This document shows positions 1-6,521 of a stretch of DNA of 8,833 bases, in pieces. The stretch is from an uncultured Collinsella sp. GTDB taxonomy: Bacteria > Actinomycetota > Coriobacteriia > Coriobacteriales > Coriobacteriaceae. The stretch spans positions 1 through 8,833 of the forward strand of contig USBA01000073.1 in NCBI GenBank assembly GCA_900552735.1, in the 5' to 3' direction. Position numbers and translations under genes: made by a program. The notes beneath the pieces are model-generated. The model had not been told where the DNA came from and ran no database searches. It was given only the letters and a program-made list of their open reading frames with translations. The first letter of the stretch is position 1, and every line of letters starts with the position of its first letter.

Positions 1-511
1 GGCCGACCTCGGTCACCACGATGGAATGCTTAGGGTCGAGCTTGCGCGAGAGCTTCTGCATGACCGTTTCCGGCACGATGCGACCGGGGTCCTCCACCAG
101 GTCGGAGTGGTAGAACGGGAAGCGACGGCGCCACTCGGCGATCTGCGCGAGCCAGGGTGCGGTGATGGGCTTGGCACCGGCCTTGGCAACTGCCTCGTTG
201 ATGCCGGCGAGCACGCCGCGAAGGTCGCCGACGATGGGGATCTGCACCTTGCGGATCTTGCCGATCTCGGCCGGGTCGATATCGATATGGATGACGTCGG
301 CATGCGGGGCGAACTCGGAGAGCTTGCCCGTCACACGGTCGGAGAAGCGCGCGCCGCAGGCGATTATCAAGTCCGACTCGGTCATGGCAAGGTTGGCGTA
401 CTTCGAGCCGTGCATGCCCACAGGTCCTATGTTGAGCGGGTTGGAAGCGGGGAACGCGCCCTTGCCCATGAGCGTGGTGACCACGGGGATGCGCATGAGC
501 TCGGCCAGCGC
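1..511 (-). CDS. ilvB: Acetolactate synthase large subunit, middle-domain fragment (IlvB-like), cut at both ends
   Basis: About 170 residues match the central domain of thiamine-diphosphate enzymes of the acetolactate synthase type. Visible motifs in order are IPVVTTLMGKGAFP, GPVGMHGSKYANLAM, GARFSDRVTG, VIHIDIDPAEIGK and VVTEVG at the window edge. The order and spacing are typical of IlvB, which condenses pyruvate in branched-chain amino acid synthesis. The first ~200 residues (the pyrimidine-binding domain and the start of the middle domain) are absent, and the C-terminal cofactor domain would lie beyond the left edge. The fragment has no start codon or ribosome binding site of its own; its frame is simply continuous with modB. 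As drawn it could not be active. Either two loci were joined in assembly, or a deletion fused modB to ilvB. The exact left limit of ModB is uncertain by some tens of bases (about 490-545). Confidence 0.8.
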
Positions 512-1903
512 CTCGCGATCGATACGCAGCGCATCGCCGCCGACTGGGTCGAGCGAATCGGCCTGGCCACCCAGCTGCTTGGCCTGCTTGCGCTCCGCAA
601 GGGAAAGGCCCCGCTCGCGATACTTTTGCGAATGAGCGGTGTACATATTGATGAACAGAATGACCAGGAAGCTGAACGCAATTACGACCACGACCCAAAA
701 GAGGGCTACCGACGTGTTGCCCCCCATCCACTCAAAGTAGATGGCGATGGGAATGGTCTGGGTAATGCCGGCGTAGTTGCCCGAAAAGAACAGGGTGCAG
801 CCAAACTCGCCCATGGCACGCGCGAAAGCGAGCACCGTGCCGGCGGCGATGGAGGGCCAGCCGAGCGGCATCATAAGCTTGGTGAAGATGCGACGCTCGG
901 ACCAGCCCAGCGTGCGCGCCGCATCGAGCATCTGCGTGTCGAGGCTCTCAAAGGCTCCGAGCGCCGTACGGTAGACCAGGGGAAACGACACCACGACGGC
1001 CGAAATGACCGCCGCGGGCCAGGTAAAGACGATCGAGACGCCGTGCGCGATGAGCCACTGGCCCACCCCGGTCGAGCGGCCAAACAGCATGAGGAGCAGA
1101 AAGCCGCAGACCGTGGGCGGCAGCACCATAGGGATGGTAAAGACCGAGTCGAGCAGACCCTTGATGCGACTCGAGGTACCCATAGTCTTCCACGCGGCGA
1201 ACAGGCCCAGCGCAAAGGAGATCAACAGGGCAAGGCCGCTCGTTTTTATGGACACCCAAAACGGTCGATAGTCGATGTCGCCTAAAAAGGAGGCCAGTGA
1301 GGTCAAGGGCCCCTGCTCATTCCGCAACACGACAGACGATGCTTCTACCATTTGAGCGCTATCAAGCCAACGCGCGCCGCTCTTGGCATCACCCGAGGCT
1401 GATGCGATCACCACATAGCGGTCCCCATCCGCACCTCGTTCGTCAAAGCCATAGGTATACCCGCCGGCATCAAACGTTGTTTCCGCCGTAACATACCAAG
1501 GAAGATCCACATCCCCTAGCTGCGCACCCCCCATGCAGTTTGCGCTGTCGAGCTTACAGACGAGGGCCTTGAGACCCGATACGCACTCGTTGTCCTGCGG
1601 ATCCAATCCAAACTTCTCGACCGCCTTGGGCGATATCCACACCACAACGCGATCGGCAGCAGGCGCCACCACAAGGTCCACGTCCTCGTCAACGGGAAAC
1701 CGGTAGCCCTCAGGCTGGCCTTCCATGGCACGAGCGGTCCCCTTGGCCAACCGCTCAAAACCCTCGATCCCATAGGAAAGCCCATGAGCGGTCGCAGCAA
1801 CCTGGGCCCCGTCCTCAGCATCCCCAGCCAACGCAAATCCCGGCACACAGCAAAGCGCGAAGGTCAAAGCACAGGCGACAAGCATGCGGAATCTATTAAG
1901 CAC
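1..1903 (-). CDS. modB: Molybdate ABC transporter permease (ModB) with long exported N-terminal extension, fused in frame to partial IlvB; runs off left edge
   Basis: One open frame of 634 codons runs without a stop from 1903 to the left edge. The chosen start is GTG at 1903-1901, with GGAG six bases upstream; an ATG follows six codons later. Residues 7-26 form a hydrophobic signal-like segment ending FALA. Residues 27-212 are an unrecognised soluble, probably exported region with three cysteines. A ModB-like permease follows from about residue 213: FWVSIKTSG, the membrane segment TIPMVLPPTVCGFLLLML, an EAA-type coupling loop at 327-347 (DAARTLGW then a basic stretch and PLGWP), FARAMGEFGCTLFFSGN, and a last membrane helix ending ILFINMYTAH. 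Ordinary ModB proteins have about 225 residues and lack the extension. The frame then passes through a polar tail into IlvB sequence near residue 465. In the cell ModB would form the membrane channel for molybdate delivered by ModA. The permease call is firm; the integrity of the fusion is doubtful. Confidence 0.85.
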   Translation of the reverse strand, partial: MLNRFRMLVACALTFALCCVPGFALAGDAEDGAQVAATAHGLSYGIEGFERLAKGTARAMEGQPEGYRFPVDEDVDLVVAPAADRVVVWISPKAVEKFGLDPQDNECVSGLKALVCKLDSANCMGGAQLGDVDLPWYVTAETTFDAGGYTYGFDERGADGDRYVVIASASGDAKSGARWLDSAQMVEASSVVLRNEQGPLTSLASFLGDIDYRPFWVSIKTSGLALLISFALGLFAAWKTMGTSSRIKGLLDSVFTIPMVLPPTVCGFLLLMLFGRSTGVGQWLIAHGVSIVFTWPAAVISAVVVSFPLVYRTALGAFESLDTQMLDAARTLGWSERRIFTKLMMPLGWPSIAAGTVLAFARAMGEFGCTLFFSGNYAGITQTIPIAIYFEWMGGNTSVALFWVVVVIAFSFLVILFINMYTAHSQKYRERGLSLAERKQAKQLGGQADSLDPVGGDALRIDREALAELMRIPVVTTLMGKGAFPASNPLNIGPVGMHGSKYANLAMTESDLIIACGARFSDRVTGKLSEFAPHADVIHIDIDPAEIGKIRKVQIPIVGDLRGVLAGINEAVAKAGAKPITAPWLAQIAEWRRRFPFYHSDLVEDPGRIVPETVMQKLSRKLDPKHSIVVTEVG

Positions 1904-1971
1904 GAAAAGCTCCAAGCGAATACAAGGACGGAGTTAAACACAAAACGATGGAATTATCGCGCCAAGCCGCA

Positions 1972-2844
1972 CTACGCGGAAAGCTCAAAGCCGTACTTAG
2001 CCCAAATCTTCTGAGCCTTCTTGCTGGTCAAACAGAAGTCGATGAACGCCTTGGCCTCGTCGGCGTGCTCGGAGCTCTCGGCAACGGCACCCGGGTACAC
2101 GATGGGCTTGTGCGAATCCTCGGGGCACACGAAGGCCTCCTCGATGCCGTCGTAGCGGAAGATGTCAGAGCTGTAGACAAAACCGGCCACGCAGTCGCCT
2201 GTGGACACATAGGCAGCAGCGGTACCAACTTTGTCTGCCAGTGCGACCTTGTCGGCGATCTCGGGCGCATACTCGCCGTCGTCGCCCTCGGCGCCGGTGT
2301 AGAGGCCCACGGAGGCCAGGGCCTGGTTGGCGTACTTGCCGGCGGGGACGGTCTTGGCGTCGCCAATGGCGATCTTGCCGTCCAGATTCGCGACGTCGGC
2401 GATGGCCTCGACCTTGGTGTCGGAGCCCTCAGCGCGAATGATCACGAGGTCGTTGACGAACATATCCTCACGCGTGTCGGCATCGACGAGCTCGGCGGCC
2501 TCAGCGTCGTCCATGGTGCCCTTGGAGGCCGTGATGAGCACGTCGACCGTGGCGCCGGCACGCATCTGCTCGACGAGGTCGCCAGACGCTCTAAACTGCG
2601 TGTCGGCAAAGGTGGTACCGGTCTGGTCGGTGTAGAGCTCCTGAACCTCGGGGAGGGCCTTCTCGAGCGAGTTGGCAGCAAAGACCTGAAGCTCGACAGC
2701 TTTCTTGGAAGATGCCTTAGCAGAACCGGTAACAGATCCGGCCGGCTCGGACGCCTTGTTGCTCGAGCAGCCGGCAAGCCCAAGACCGGCAGCGACGACA
2801 GCAGAAAGCGAGATAAAACCGCGGCGAGAAACCATATCGAACAT
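1972..2844 (-). CDS. modA: Molybdate ABC transporter substrate-binding lipoprotein
   Basis: This 290-residue protein captures molybdate (or tungstate) outside the membrane and hands it to ModB. The start chosen is ATG at 2844-2842, because AAAGGG lies six bases upstream; a TTG two codons earlier is badly placed for that site. The N-terminus reads MFDMVSRRGF, then a hydrophobic run and LAGC, so Cys26 should be lipidated; the SRRGF is twin-arginine-like. ModA family landmarks are VFAANSLEKAL (54-64), FRASGDL (84-90), VDVLITAS (100-107), VPAGKYANQAL (166-176) and a CVAGFVYSSD stretch (218-227). These correspond to the anion-binding loops of the family. It lies 68 bases upstream of modB in the same direction, consistent with an operon. 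A promoter-like region lies upstream after the mog terminator. The oxyanion specificity (Mo versus W) cannot be read from sequence alone. Confidence 0.93.
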   Translation of the reverse strand: MFDMVSRRGFISLSAVVAAGLGLAGCSSNKASEPAGSVTGSAKASSKKAVELQVFAANSLEKALPEVQELYTDQTGTTFADTQFRASGDLVEQMRAGATVDVLITASKGTMDDAEAAELVDADTREDMFVNDLVIIRAEGSDTKVEAIADVANLDGKIAIGDAKTVPAGKYANQALASVGLYTGAEGDDGEYAPEIADKVALADKVGTAAAYVSTGDCVAGFVYSSDIFRYDGIEEAFVCPEDSHKPIVYPGAVAESSEHADEAKAFIDFCLTSKKAQKIWAKYGFELSA

Positions 2845-2904
2845 GTTCAACCCTTTCGAAGGCTACGCCCAGGCACCCCGCCGCAGGCTTTATTCTGTTA
2901 CTAG

Positions 2905-2933
2905 ATTATACTTCCGTGCGAATAATATTAGTG
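2905..2933 (-). promoter_or_regulatory. Probable modA promoter, perfect -10 with poor -35
   Basis: On the minus strand a perfect TATAAT sits at 2910-2905, about 60 bases upstream of the modA start, in an AT-rich island (2890-2970) that stands out from the GC-rich surroundings. No good -35 hexamer lies 16-18 bases further upstream (best options are CACTAA or ACTAAT). An exact 8-base palindrome TAATATTA (2923-2930) sits where the -35 would be, which would suit regulator control of a metal-transport operon. That regulation is inference. Confidence 0.45.
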
Positions 2934-2999
2934 ATAGAGATTTCTCGTCTGATAATTTTCTTTCGCTCATAGCCTCAAGACGTACCGCGCTGTCGCTGC

Positions 3000-3036
3000 A
3001 TAAGAAAGGCGGAGCGACTCGCAAGGTCGCTCCGCC
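3000..3036 (-). terminator. Intrinsic terminator after mog
   Basis: An 11-base-pair perfect stem, GGCGGAGCGAC at 3008-3018 and GTCGCTCCGCC at 3026-3036, has a 7-base loop. Read on the minus strand it is followed by TTTCTTA. It begins 15 bases after the mog stop codon (3051-3053). It separates the moeA-mog unit from modA, so modA probably relies on its own promoter. Confidence 0.8.
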
Positions 3037-3050
3037 GCAGGTAGTGCTCC

Positions 3051-3530
3051 TTATTTGGCGTGACCGCCGCCCGCCGTCATTTGGGCCGCGTGCTCCAGCT
3101 GATCGCTCACGGCTTCCCAACTTTCGCGGGCCGCTTTCGTGGATCCCGGAAAGTTGATGACAAGCGTATACCCACGCTGCATGCACACGGCGCGCGAGAG
3201 CATAGCGCGGCGCGTCTTGGTCATGGAGTACGCACGGATTGCCTCTGCAATACCCGGCACATCGCGGTCGCAGACGGCACGCGTCGCCTCGGGTGTCACG
3301 TCGCGCATCGAAAGCCCCGTGCCGCCACAGGTGAGCACGACATTGGCGTGACACGCATCGGCGGCTTCCACAATGGCATCACCGATTTCGCTAACGTCGT
3401 CGCGCACGACCACATGTGAGGCGACCGTCCAGCCCTGCGCCACGATAAGTTCCTCGAGTGCGGCACCCGCCTCGTCCTGGGCAAGGTCGCGCGTATCCGA
3501 GCACGTCACGATCGAAATCTTCAACTCCAT
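3051..3530 (-). CDS. mog: Molybdopterin adenylyltransferase / MoaB-Mog family protein
   Basis: This 159-residue protein belongs to the MoaB/Mog family, which adenylylates molybdopterin before metal insertion. The start is ATG at 3530-3528 with AGGAGG six bases upstream; the open frame extends further upstream but only into moeA sequence. Family motifs are the N-terminal beta strand ISIVTCSDTRD (5-15), TCGGTGLSMRDVTPEA (67-82), the molybdopterin-binding signature, and INFPGSTKAARESW (125-138). Length is normal for a single-domain Mog/MoaB. The ribosome binding site overlaps the moeA stop codon (TAGGAGG) and the gap between the genes is 10 bases, so the two are almost certainly co-translated. 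MoaB and Mog paralogues cannot be told apart reliably by eye; placement next to moeA supports the adenylyltransferase role. Confidence 0.9.
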   Translation of the reverse strand: MELKISIVTCSDTRDLAQDEAGAALEELIVAQGWTVASHVVVRDDVSEIGDAIVEAADACHANVVLTCGGTGLSMRDVTPEATRAVCDRDVPGIAEAIRAYSMTKTRRAMLSRAVCMQRGYTLVINFPGSTKAARESWEAVSDQLEHAAQMTAGGGHAK

Positions 3531-3540
3531 AGCGTTCCTC

Positions 3541-4803
3541 CTATAGCACCGTTCCCTCAGGCAGGTCGACGCGCACAACGTCCACGACATCTCCCGCCTT
3601 GAGCTCACACGGCCCTTCGTCAATACGCAGCAGGCAGTTGGCCCGCTGCATCGTGCCGAGCAGCGCCGAATTCTGCGTCTTGGCCTCGGTCACCAACAGC
3701 TCACCGGTCTCGGGGTCGCGCAAAACCGTGGCGCGATCGAAGAAGCGTCGGTCCTGGCGCTTTTTCACGCCGTGCGTGAGCGTCGCCTGCTGCACGGGAC
3801 GCGCACCCTCGGCAAAGCCGCGCATCTTGCGAATCGCCGGGCGGGCGAGCATCTCAAAGCCCACATACGCCGCCGCGGGATTGCCCGAAAGCCCCAAATA
3901 CGGCTTACCCCCGAGCAAGCCAAACGTGATGGCCTTGCCCGGACGCATCGAGATGCGATCGAACAGCACCTCGCCCTCGCGCCGGACGAGCGCCGTCACG
4001 TAGTCGTAATCGCCCGCCGAGGCGCCACCACTTGTAATGACAAAATCGCACTCTCGCGTGGCGCGATGCACCAGCTCGGCAATCGCCTGCTCATCGTCGG
4101 GCGCAATACCGTAGAACACCGGATCTGCCCCGGCATCGAGCGCCTCGGCCATCAGCGCCGAGGAGTTGGAATCGCGAATCTGACCGCGCGCCGGTACCTT
4201 ACTCGGTGCGACCAGTTCCGTGCCCAGCGAGATAATGCCCACGCGCGGGGCGGCATGTACCTTCACGCTCGCGTATCCGGCGCTTGCCAGCAAGCCGGCG
4301 CCCGCCGGGGCCACGACCTCGCCGGCATGCATCACAACATCGCCGGCATGGGCCTCCTCGGCGGCAGAGCGAACGTTCTCCCCTACCTTGGCAGGCGCCG
4401 AGAAGCGAACGTGCGAGCCCTCGTTGCCATCGCCGTCGAGCACGTCGACGATCTCGTACTTCACCACGGCATCGGCACCTTCGGGCACCGGCGCGCCCGT
4501 CATGATGCGGACGGTCTCGCCCGCGCCGATTGTGCCCTCAAAGACATGGCCCGCGGCCTCGTGTCCTACGACGGAGAGCGTCACCGGAGTGTCACCGGCG
4601 GCCGCAGCAAGATCGGCTGCGCGCACGGCATACCCGTCCATGGCGCTGTTGGCAAACGGCGAGATGTCGATATCGGCCACCGCGTCCTCGGCCAAGGGAA
4701 GACCGGCGGCCTGCCACACGGGAATCTCGATGAAATCCGTCGGAACAACATGCGACAGAACAATCGACTGCGCGTCCTCCAGCGGAATGAGTTTCTCTGC
4801 CAT
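3541..4803 (-). CDS. moeA: Molybdopterin molybdenumtransferase MoeA
   Basis: This 420-residue enzyme inserts molybdate into adenylylated molybdopterin, the last common step of molybdenum cofactor synthesis. The start is ATG at 4803-4801 with AAGAGG five bases upstream; an upstream GTG overlaps that site. Family landmarks are SPFANSAMDGYAVRAAD (48-64), with the conserved MDGY aspartate at 56, then MTGAPVPEGADAVVKYE (101-117), GIISLGTELV (189-198), GQIRDSNSSALMAE (207-220), TSGGASAGDYDYV (257-269) and SMRPGKAITFGLLGGKPYLG (285-304) followed by LSGNPAAAYVGFE. A C-terminal beta domain ends the protein. Length matches the family. It heads the minus-strand Mo block and is translationally coupled to mog. 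It diverges from the CLC gene at 5013. Confidence 0.96.
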   Translation of the reverse strand: MAEKLIPLEDAQSIVLSHVVPTDFIEIPVWQAAGLPLAEDAVADIDISPFANSAMDGYAVRAADLAAAAGDTPVTLSVVGHEAAGHVFEGTIGAGETVRIMTGAPVPEGADAVVKYEIVDVLDGDGNEGSHVRFSAPAKVGENVRSAAEEAHAGDVVMHAGEVVAPAGAGLLASAGYASVKVHAAPRVGIISLGTELVAPSKVPARGQIRDSNSSALMAEALDAGADPVFYGIAPDDEQAIAELVHRATRECDFVITSGGASAGDYDYVTALVRREGEVLFDRISMRPGKAITFGLLGGKPYLGLSGNPAAAYVGFEMLARPAIRKMRGFAEGARPVQQATLTHGVKKRQDRRFFDRATVLRDPETGELLVTEAKTQNSALLGTMQRANCLLRIDEGPCELKAGDVVDVVRVDLPEGTVL

Positions 4804-4821
4804 ATGCACCTCTTAATGCCA

Positions 4822-4842
4822 CGGCGCACAACAGGAGCGCCG
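4822..4842 (-). other. Small hairpin in moeA leader
   Basis: CGGCGC (4822-4827) and GCGCCG (4837-4842) can pair around a 9-base loop, eight bases upstream of the moeA Shine-Dalgarno (4809-4814). No T-run follows, so it is not a terminator. It may influence translation or mRNA stability; there is no direct evidence for either. Confidence 0.35.
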
Positions 4843-4860
4843 ATTCTTTATGCTTGTCTC

Positions 4861-4866
4861 AGTATA
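4861..4866 (-). promoter_or_regulatory. Possible moeA -10 element
   Basis: TATACT on the minus strand lies 58 bases upstream of the moeA start, in the only AT-rich patch near it. No recognisable -35 lies 16-18 bases further upstream. A plus-strand TATAAT (4863-4868) overlaps it, so strand assignment is uncertain. Confidence 0.35.
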
Positions 4867-4890
4867 ATCCCCCGACGCACGACCGCGACT

Positions 4891-4929
4891 CGGCCTGTAC
4901 CCGCAAATACACCTGTCGGTTGCAGGCCG
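4891..4929. repeat. Interrupted inverted repeat between divergent moeA and clc genes
   Basis: CGGCCTGTA (4891-4899) pairs with TGCAGGCCG (4921-4929), eight Watson-Crick pairs plus one G-U. After a single mismatch, CCG (4901-4903) pairs with CGG (4917-4919). Neither side is followed by a T-run, so this is not a terminator. Lying between two divergent start codons, it could be an operator serving both directions or a leader structure; the function is unknown. Confidence 0.5.
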
Positions 4930-4977
4930 CGAAACAGAATGGAAACCAACCACCGGCTCGTCGCGTTTACCGCGTTT

Positions 4978-4983
4978 TATAAT
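4978..4983 (+). promoter_or_regulatory. Probable -10 element of the CLC gene
   Basis: A perfect TATAAT lies 29 bases upstream of the ATG at 5013, which leaves a very short leader of roughly 20 bases. No good -35 hexamer is visible 16-18 bases upstream. There is therefore no room for a riboswitch between this promoter and the start codon. Confidence 0.45.
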
Positions 4984-5012
4984 GCTTGCGTTACAACCTA
5001 AAAGAGGAACAT

Positions 5013-6434
5013 ATGGCTCATAACGACAAACCCGAAAGCGCAAACGAGGCGCAGGATCATTCCCAGCCGCTCGACGACGGCGGTTTTTTCTCCCTGAACG
5101 ACGTCATCATGGCTGGCAGGCATCAGATCACCCGCTCCGAGCATCTCTTAGCTGCCGACACGCGCCGCAATGTCCGCAACCTACTCGCAAGCGCCAAGTT
5201 GCTCGCACTCGTCGTCATCGTCTCGCTCGCCATGGGCGTTGCCGCTTGGGCGTTTTTGGCCTCGCTGAATATCGCGACCGACTATCGCGAGCACCACGCA
5301 TGGATTTACGCGCTGCTTCCCGTTGTGGGCATGGCCACCGCATGGGTGTACAAAAACCACGGCCTTGCCGCCAAACGAGGCAACAACCTGGTCATCGACT
5401 CCGCTCTGGGCACACGTCTCATCCATATGCGCATGGCCGTCCTCACCTTCGTCTGCTCCACGCTCACGCACCTAACGGGCGGATCGGCCGGTCGCGAGGG
5501 AGCCGCGGTACAGATTGGCGGCACCATCGCCAGCAACATCTCGAGCCTCGCCCACCTCAAAAAGCATGACCACCACGACCTCATGCTCGCCGGCATCTCG
5601 TCGGCCTTTGGCGCCGTATTCGGTTCGCCCCTTGCCGGAGCTTTCTTTGGCATGGAGATGTGCTTTATCGGCAAGATCGACTACACCGCAGGCATCTACT
5701 GCCTGGTCGCCTCGTTTACCGGCTACTTTACATCACTCGCCCTGGGCACCGAGTACGAAGCGAATGTCATCGCCAGCGTTCCCGCCATGTCGCCCAAAAC
5801 GGTCGTCATCGTTGTTATCAGCGCCATTATCTTCGGTCTGACGGCACGCCTCTTTGCCTGGTCGGTTCGAACCGTCAAGAGCCTGTACGGTCGCTTTATC
5901 ACCAATTACCTTGTTCGCGCACTTATAGGCGCACTCGTGGTTTTGGCCGCCTATGCCCTCCTCGACGCCTGGGACTACGCCGGCCTTTCCACGTGGCTTT
6001 CGGGCGCCGGATTTGCGAGCAACACCACCCTGGCGGACGCAGCCATCAAGTTGGTCGTCACAGCGCTCACCCTGGGCGCCGGCTTCCAAGGCGGCGAGGT
6101 CACGCCTCTGTTTGGCATCGGTGCGGCGCTCGGCGGCTGGATCGGCTGCCTTACCGGGCTCGACCCCAGTTTCCTGGCGGCTCTCGGCATGCTCGGCGTG
6201 TTCTGCGCCGGCCTTAACGTGCCCATCACCACCTGTATGATGGCCATCGACCTGTTCCACGGCACGGCCGCAGGCTTCTTCGTGATCGTGGCGTTTATCA
6301 GCTATCTCGCCGGCGGCCACCGCGGCGTGTACCCCGCCCAGCGCATTGTCTCGCCTAAACGCCGTTCGCTTATTGTGGATGAGGGCGGTACGGTAGCGGA
6401 TGCTATCGAGCGCCACAACGACCTGATAGAGTAG
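5013..6434 (+). CDS. CLC-family anion/proton antiporter, probably fluoride-exporting (CLC-F) type
   Basis: This is a 473-residue integral membrane protein. The start is ATG at 5013 with AGAGG five bases upstream; a TTG at 4986 precedes the ribosome binding site and is rejected. A polar N-terminus of about 60 residues leads into roughly ten or more hydrophobic helices. CLC landmarks are RGNNLVID (122-129) where chloride-type members have GSGIP, GGSAGREGAAVQIGG (156-170) with Glu162 as the gating-glutamate equivalent, GSPLAGAFFGMEM (204-216), GAGFQGGEVTPLFGIGAALG (355-374) and Tyr440 in GGHRGVYP. The GNNL-for-GSGIP change, the GREGx-VQ-GG form and the GGE-TPLF motif are those I associate with the fluoride/proton antiporter branch rather than chloride channels. 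Substrate assignment is therefore probable, not proven. No fluoride riboswitch is visible upstream. The CBS domains found in some CLC proteins are absent. Confidence 0.88.
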   Translation: MAHNDKPESANEAQDHSQPLDDGGFFSLNDVIMAGRHQITRSEHLLAADTRRNVRNLLASAKLLALVVIVSLAMGVAAWAFLASLNIATDYREHHAWIYALLPVVGMATAWVYKNHGLAAKRGNNLVIDSALGTRLIHMRMAVLTFVCSTLTHLTGGSAGREGAAVQIGGTIASNISSLAHLKKHDHHDLMLAGISSAFGAVFGSPLAGAFFGMEMCFIGKIDYTAGIYCLVASFTGYFTSLALGTEYEANVIASVPAMSPKTVVIVVISAIIFGLTARLFAWSVRTVKSLYGRFITNYLVRALIGALVVLAAYALLDAWDYAGLSTWLSGAGFASNTTLADAAIKLVVTALTLGAGFQGGEVTPLFGIGAALGGWIGCLTGLDPSFLAALGMLGVFCAGLNVPITTCMMAIDLFHGTAAGFFVIVAFISYLAGGHRGVYPAQRIVSPKRRSLIVDEGGTVADAIERHNDLIE

Positions 6435-6521
6435 ACGTTAGTATTCGCCGTGCAGCCACAATCGGGGGCAATTCGACCTGAGCGCGACCGCACCGTCACG
6501 TCATACGCCAGGAGTCGCCCC

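Noticed and set aside
26..1285. 419-codon plus-strand open frame opposite modB/ilvB
   Set aside because: Its translation is rich in R, H, G and D with no membrane or domain pattern, while the opposite strand encodes clear ModB and IlvB motifs. It is an antisense shadow produced by high GC at third codon positions.
1948..2904. 318-codon plus-strand open frame opposite modA
   Set aside because: It mirrors modA across its whole length, has no ribosome binding site, and runs through the modA promoter; it is a shadow.
2905..2960. E. coli-type ModE binding site
   Set aside because: The region is AT-rich and has the small palindrome TAATATTA, but not the spaced TATATA-type half-sites of the E. coli operator.
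2851..3000. Molybdenum-cofactor riboswitch in the modA leader
   Set aside because: The leader after the likely start of transcription is only about 50 bases, too short for that RNA, and I see no matching conserved segments.
3772..5001. 409-codon plus-strand open frame opposite moeA
   Set aside because: It has no recognisable domain and a biased composition. moeA on the other strand has every family motif.
4804..5012. Fluoride (crcB) riboswitch upstream of the CLC gene
   Set aside because: I looked for the conserved riboswitch core and found none. The nearest TATAAT leaves about 20 bases of leader.
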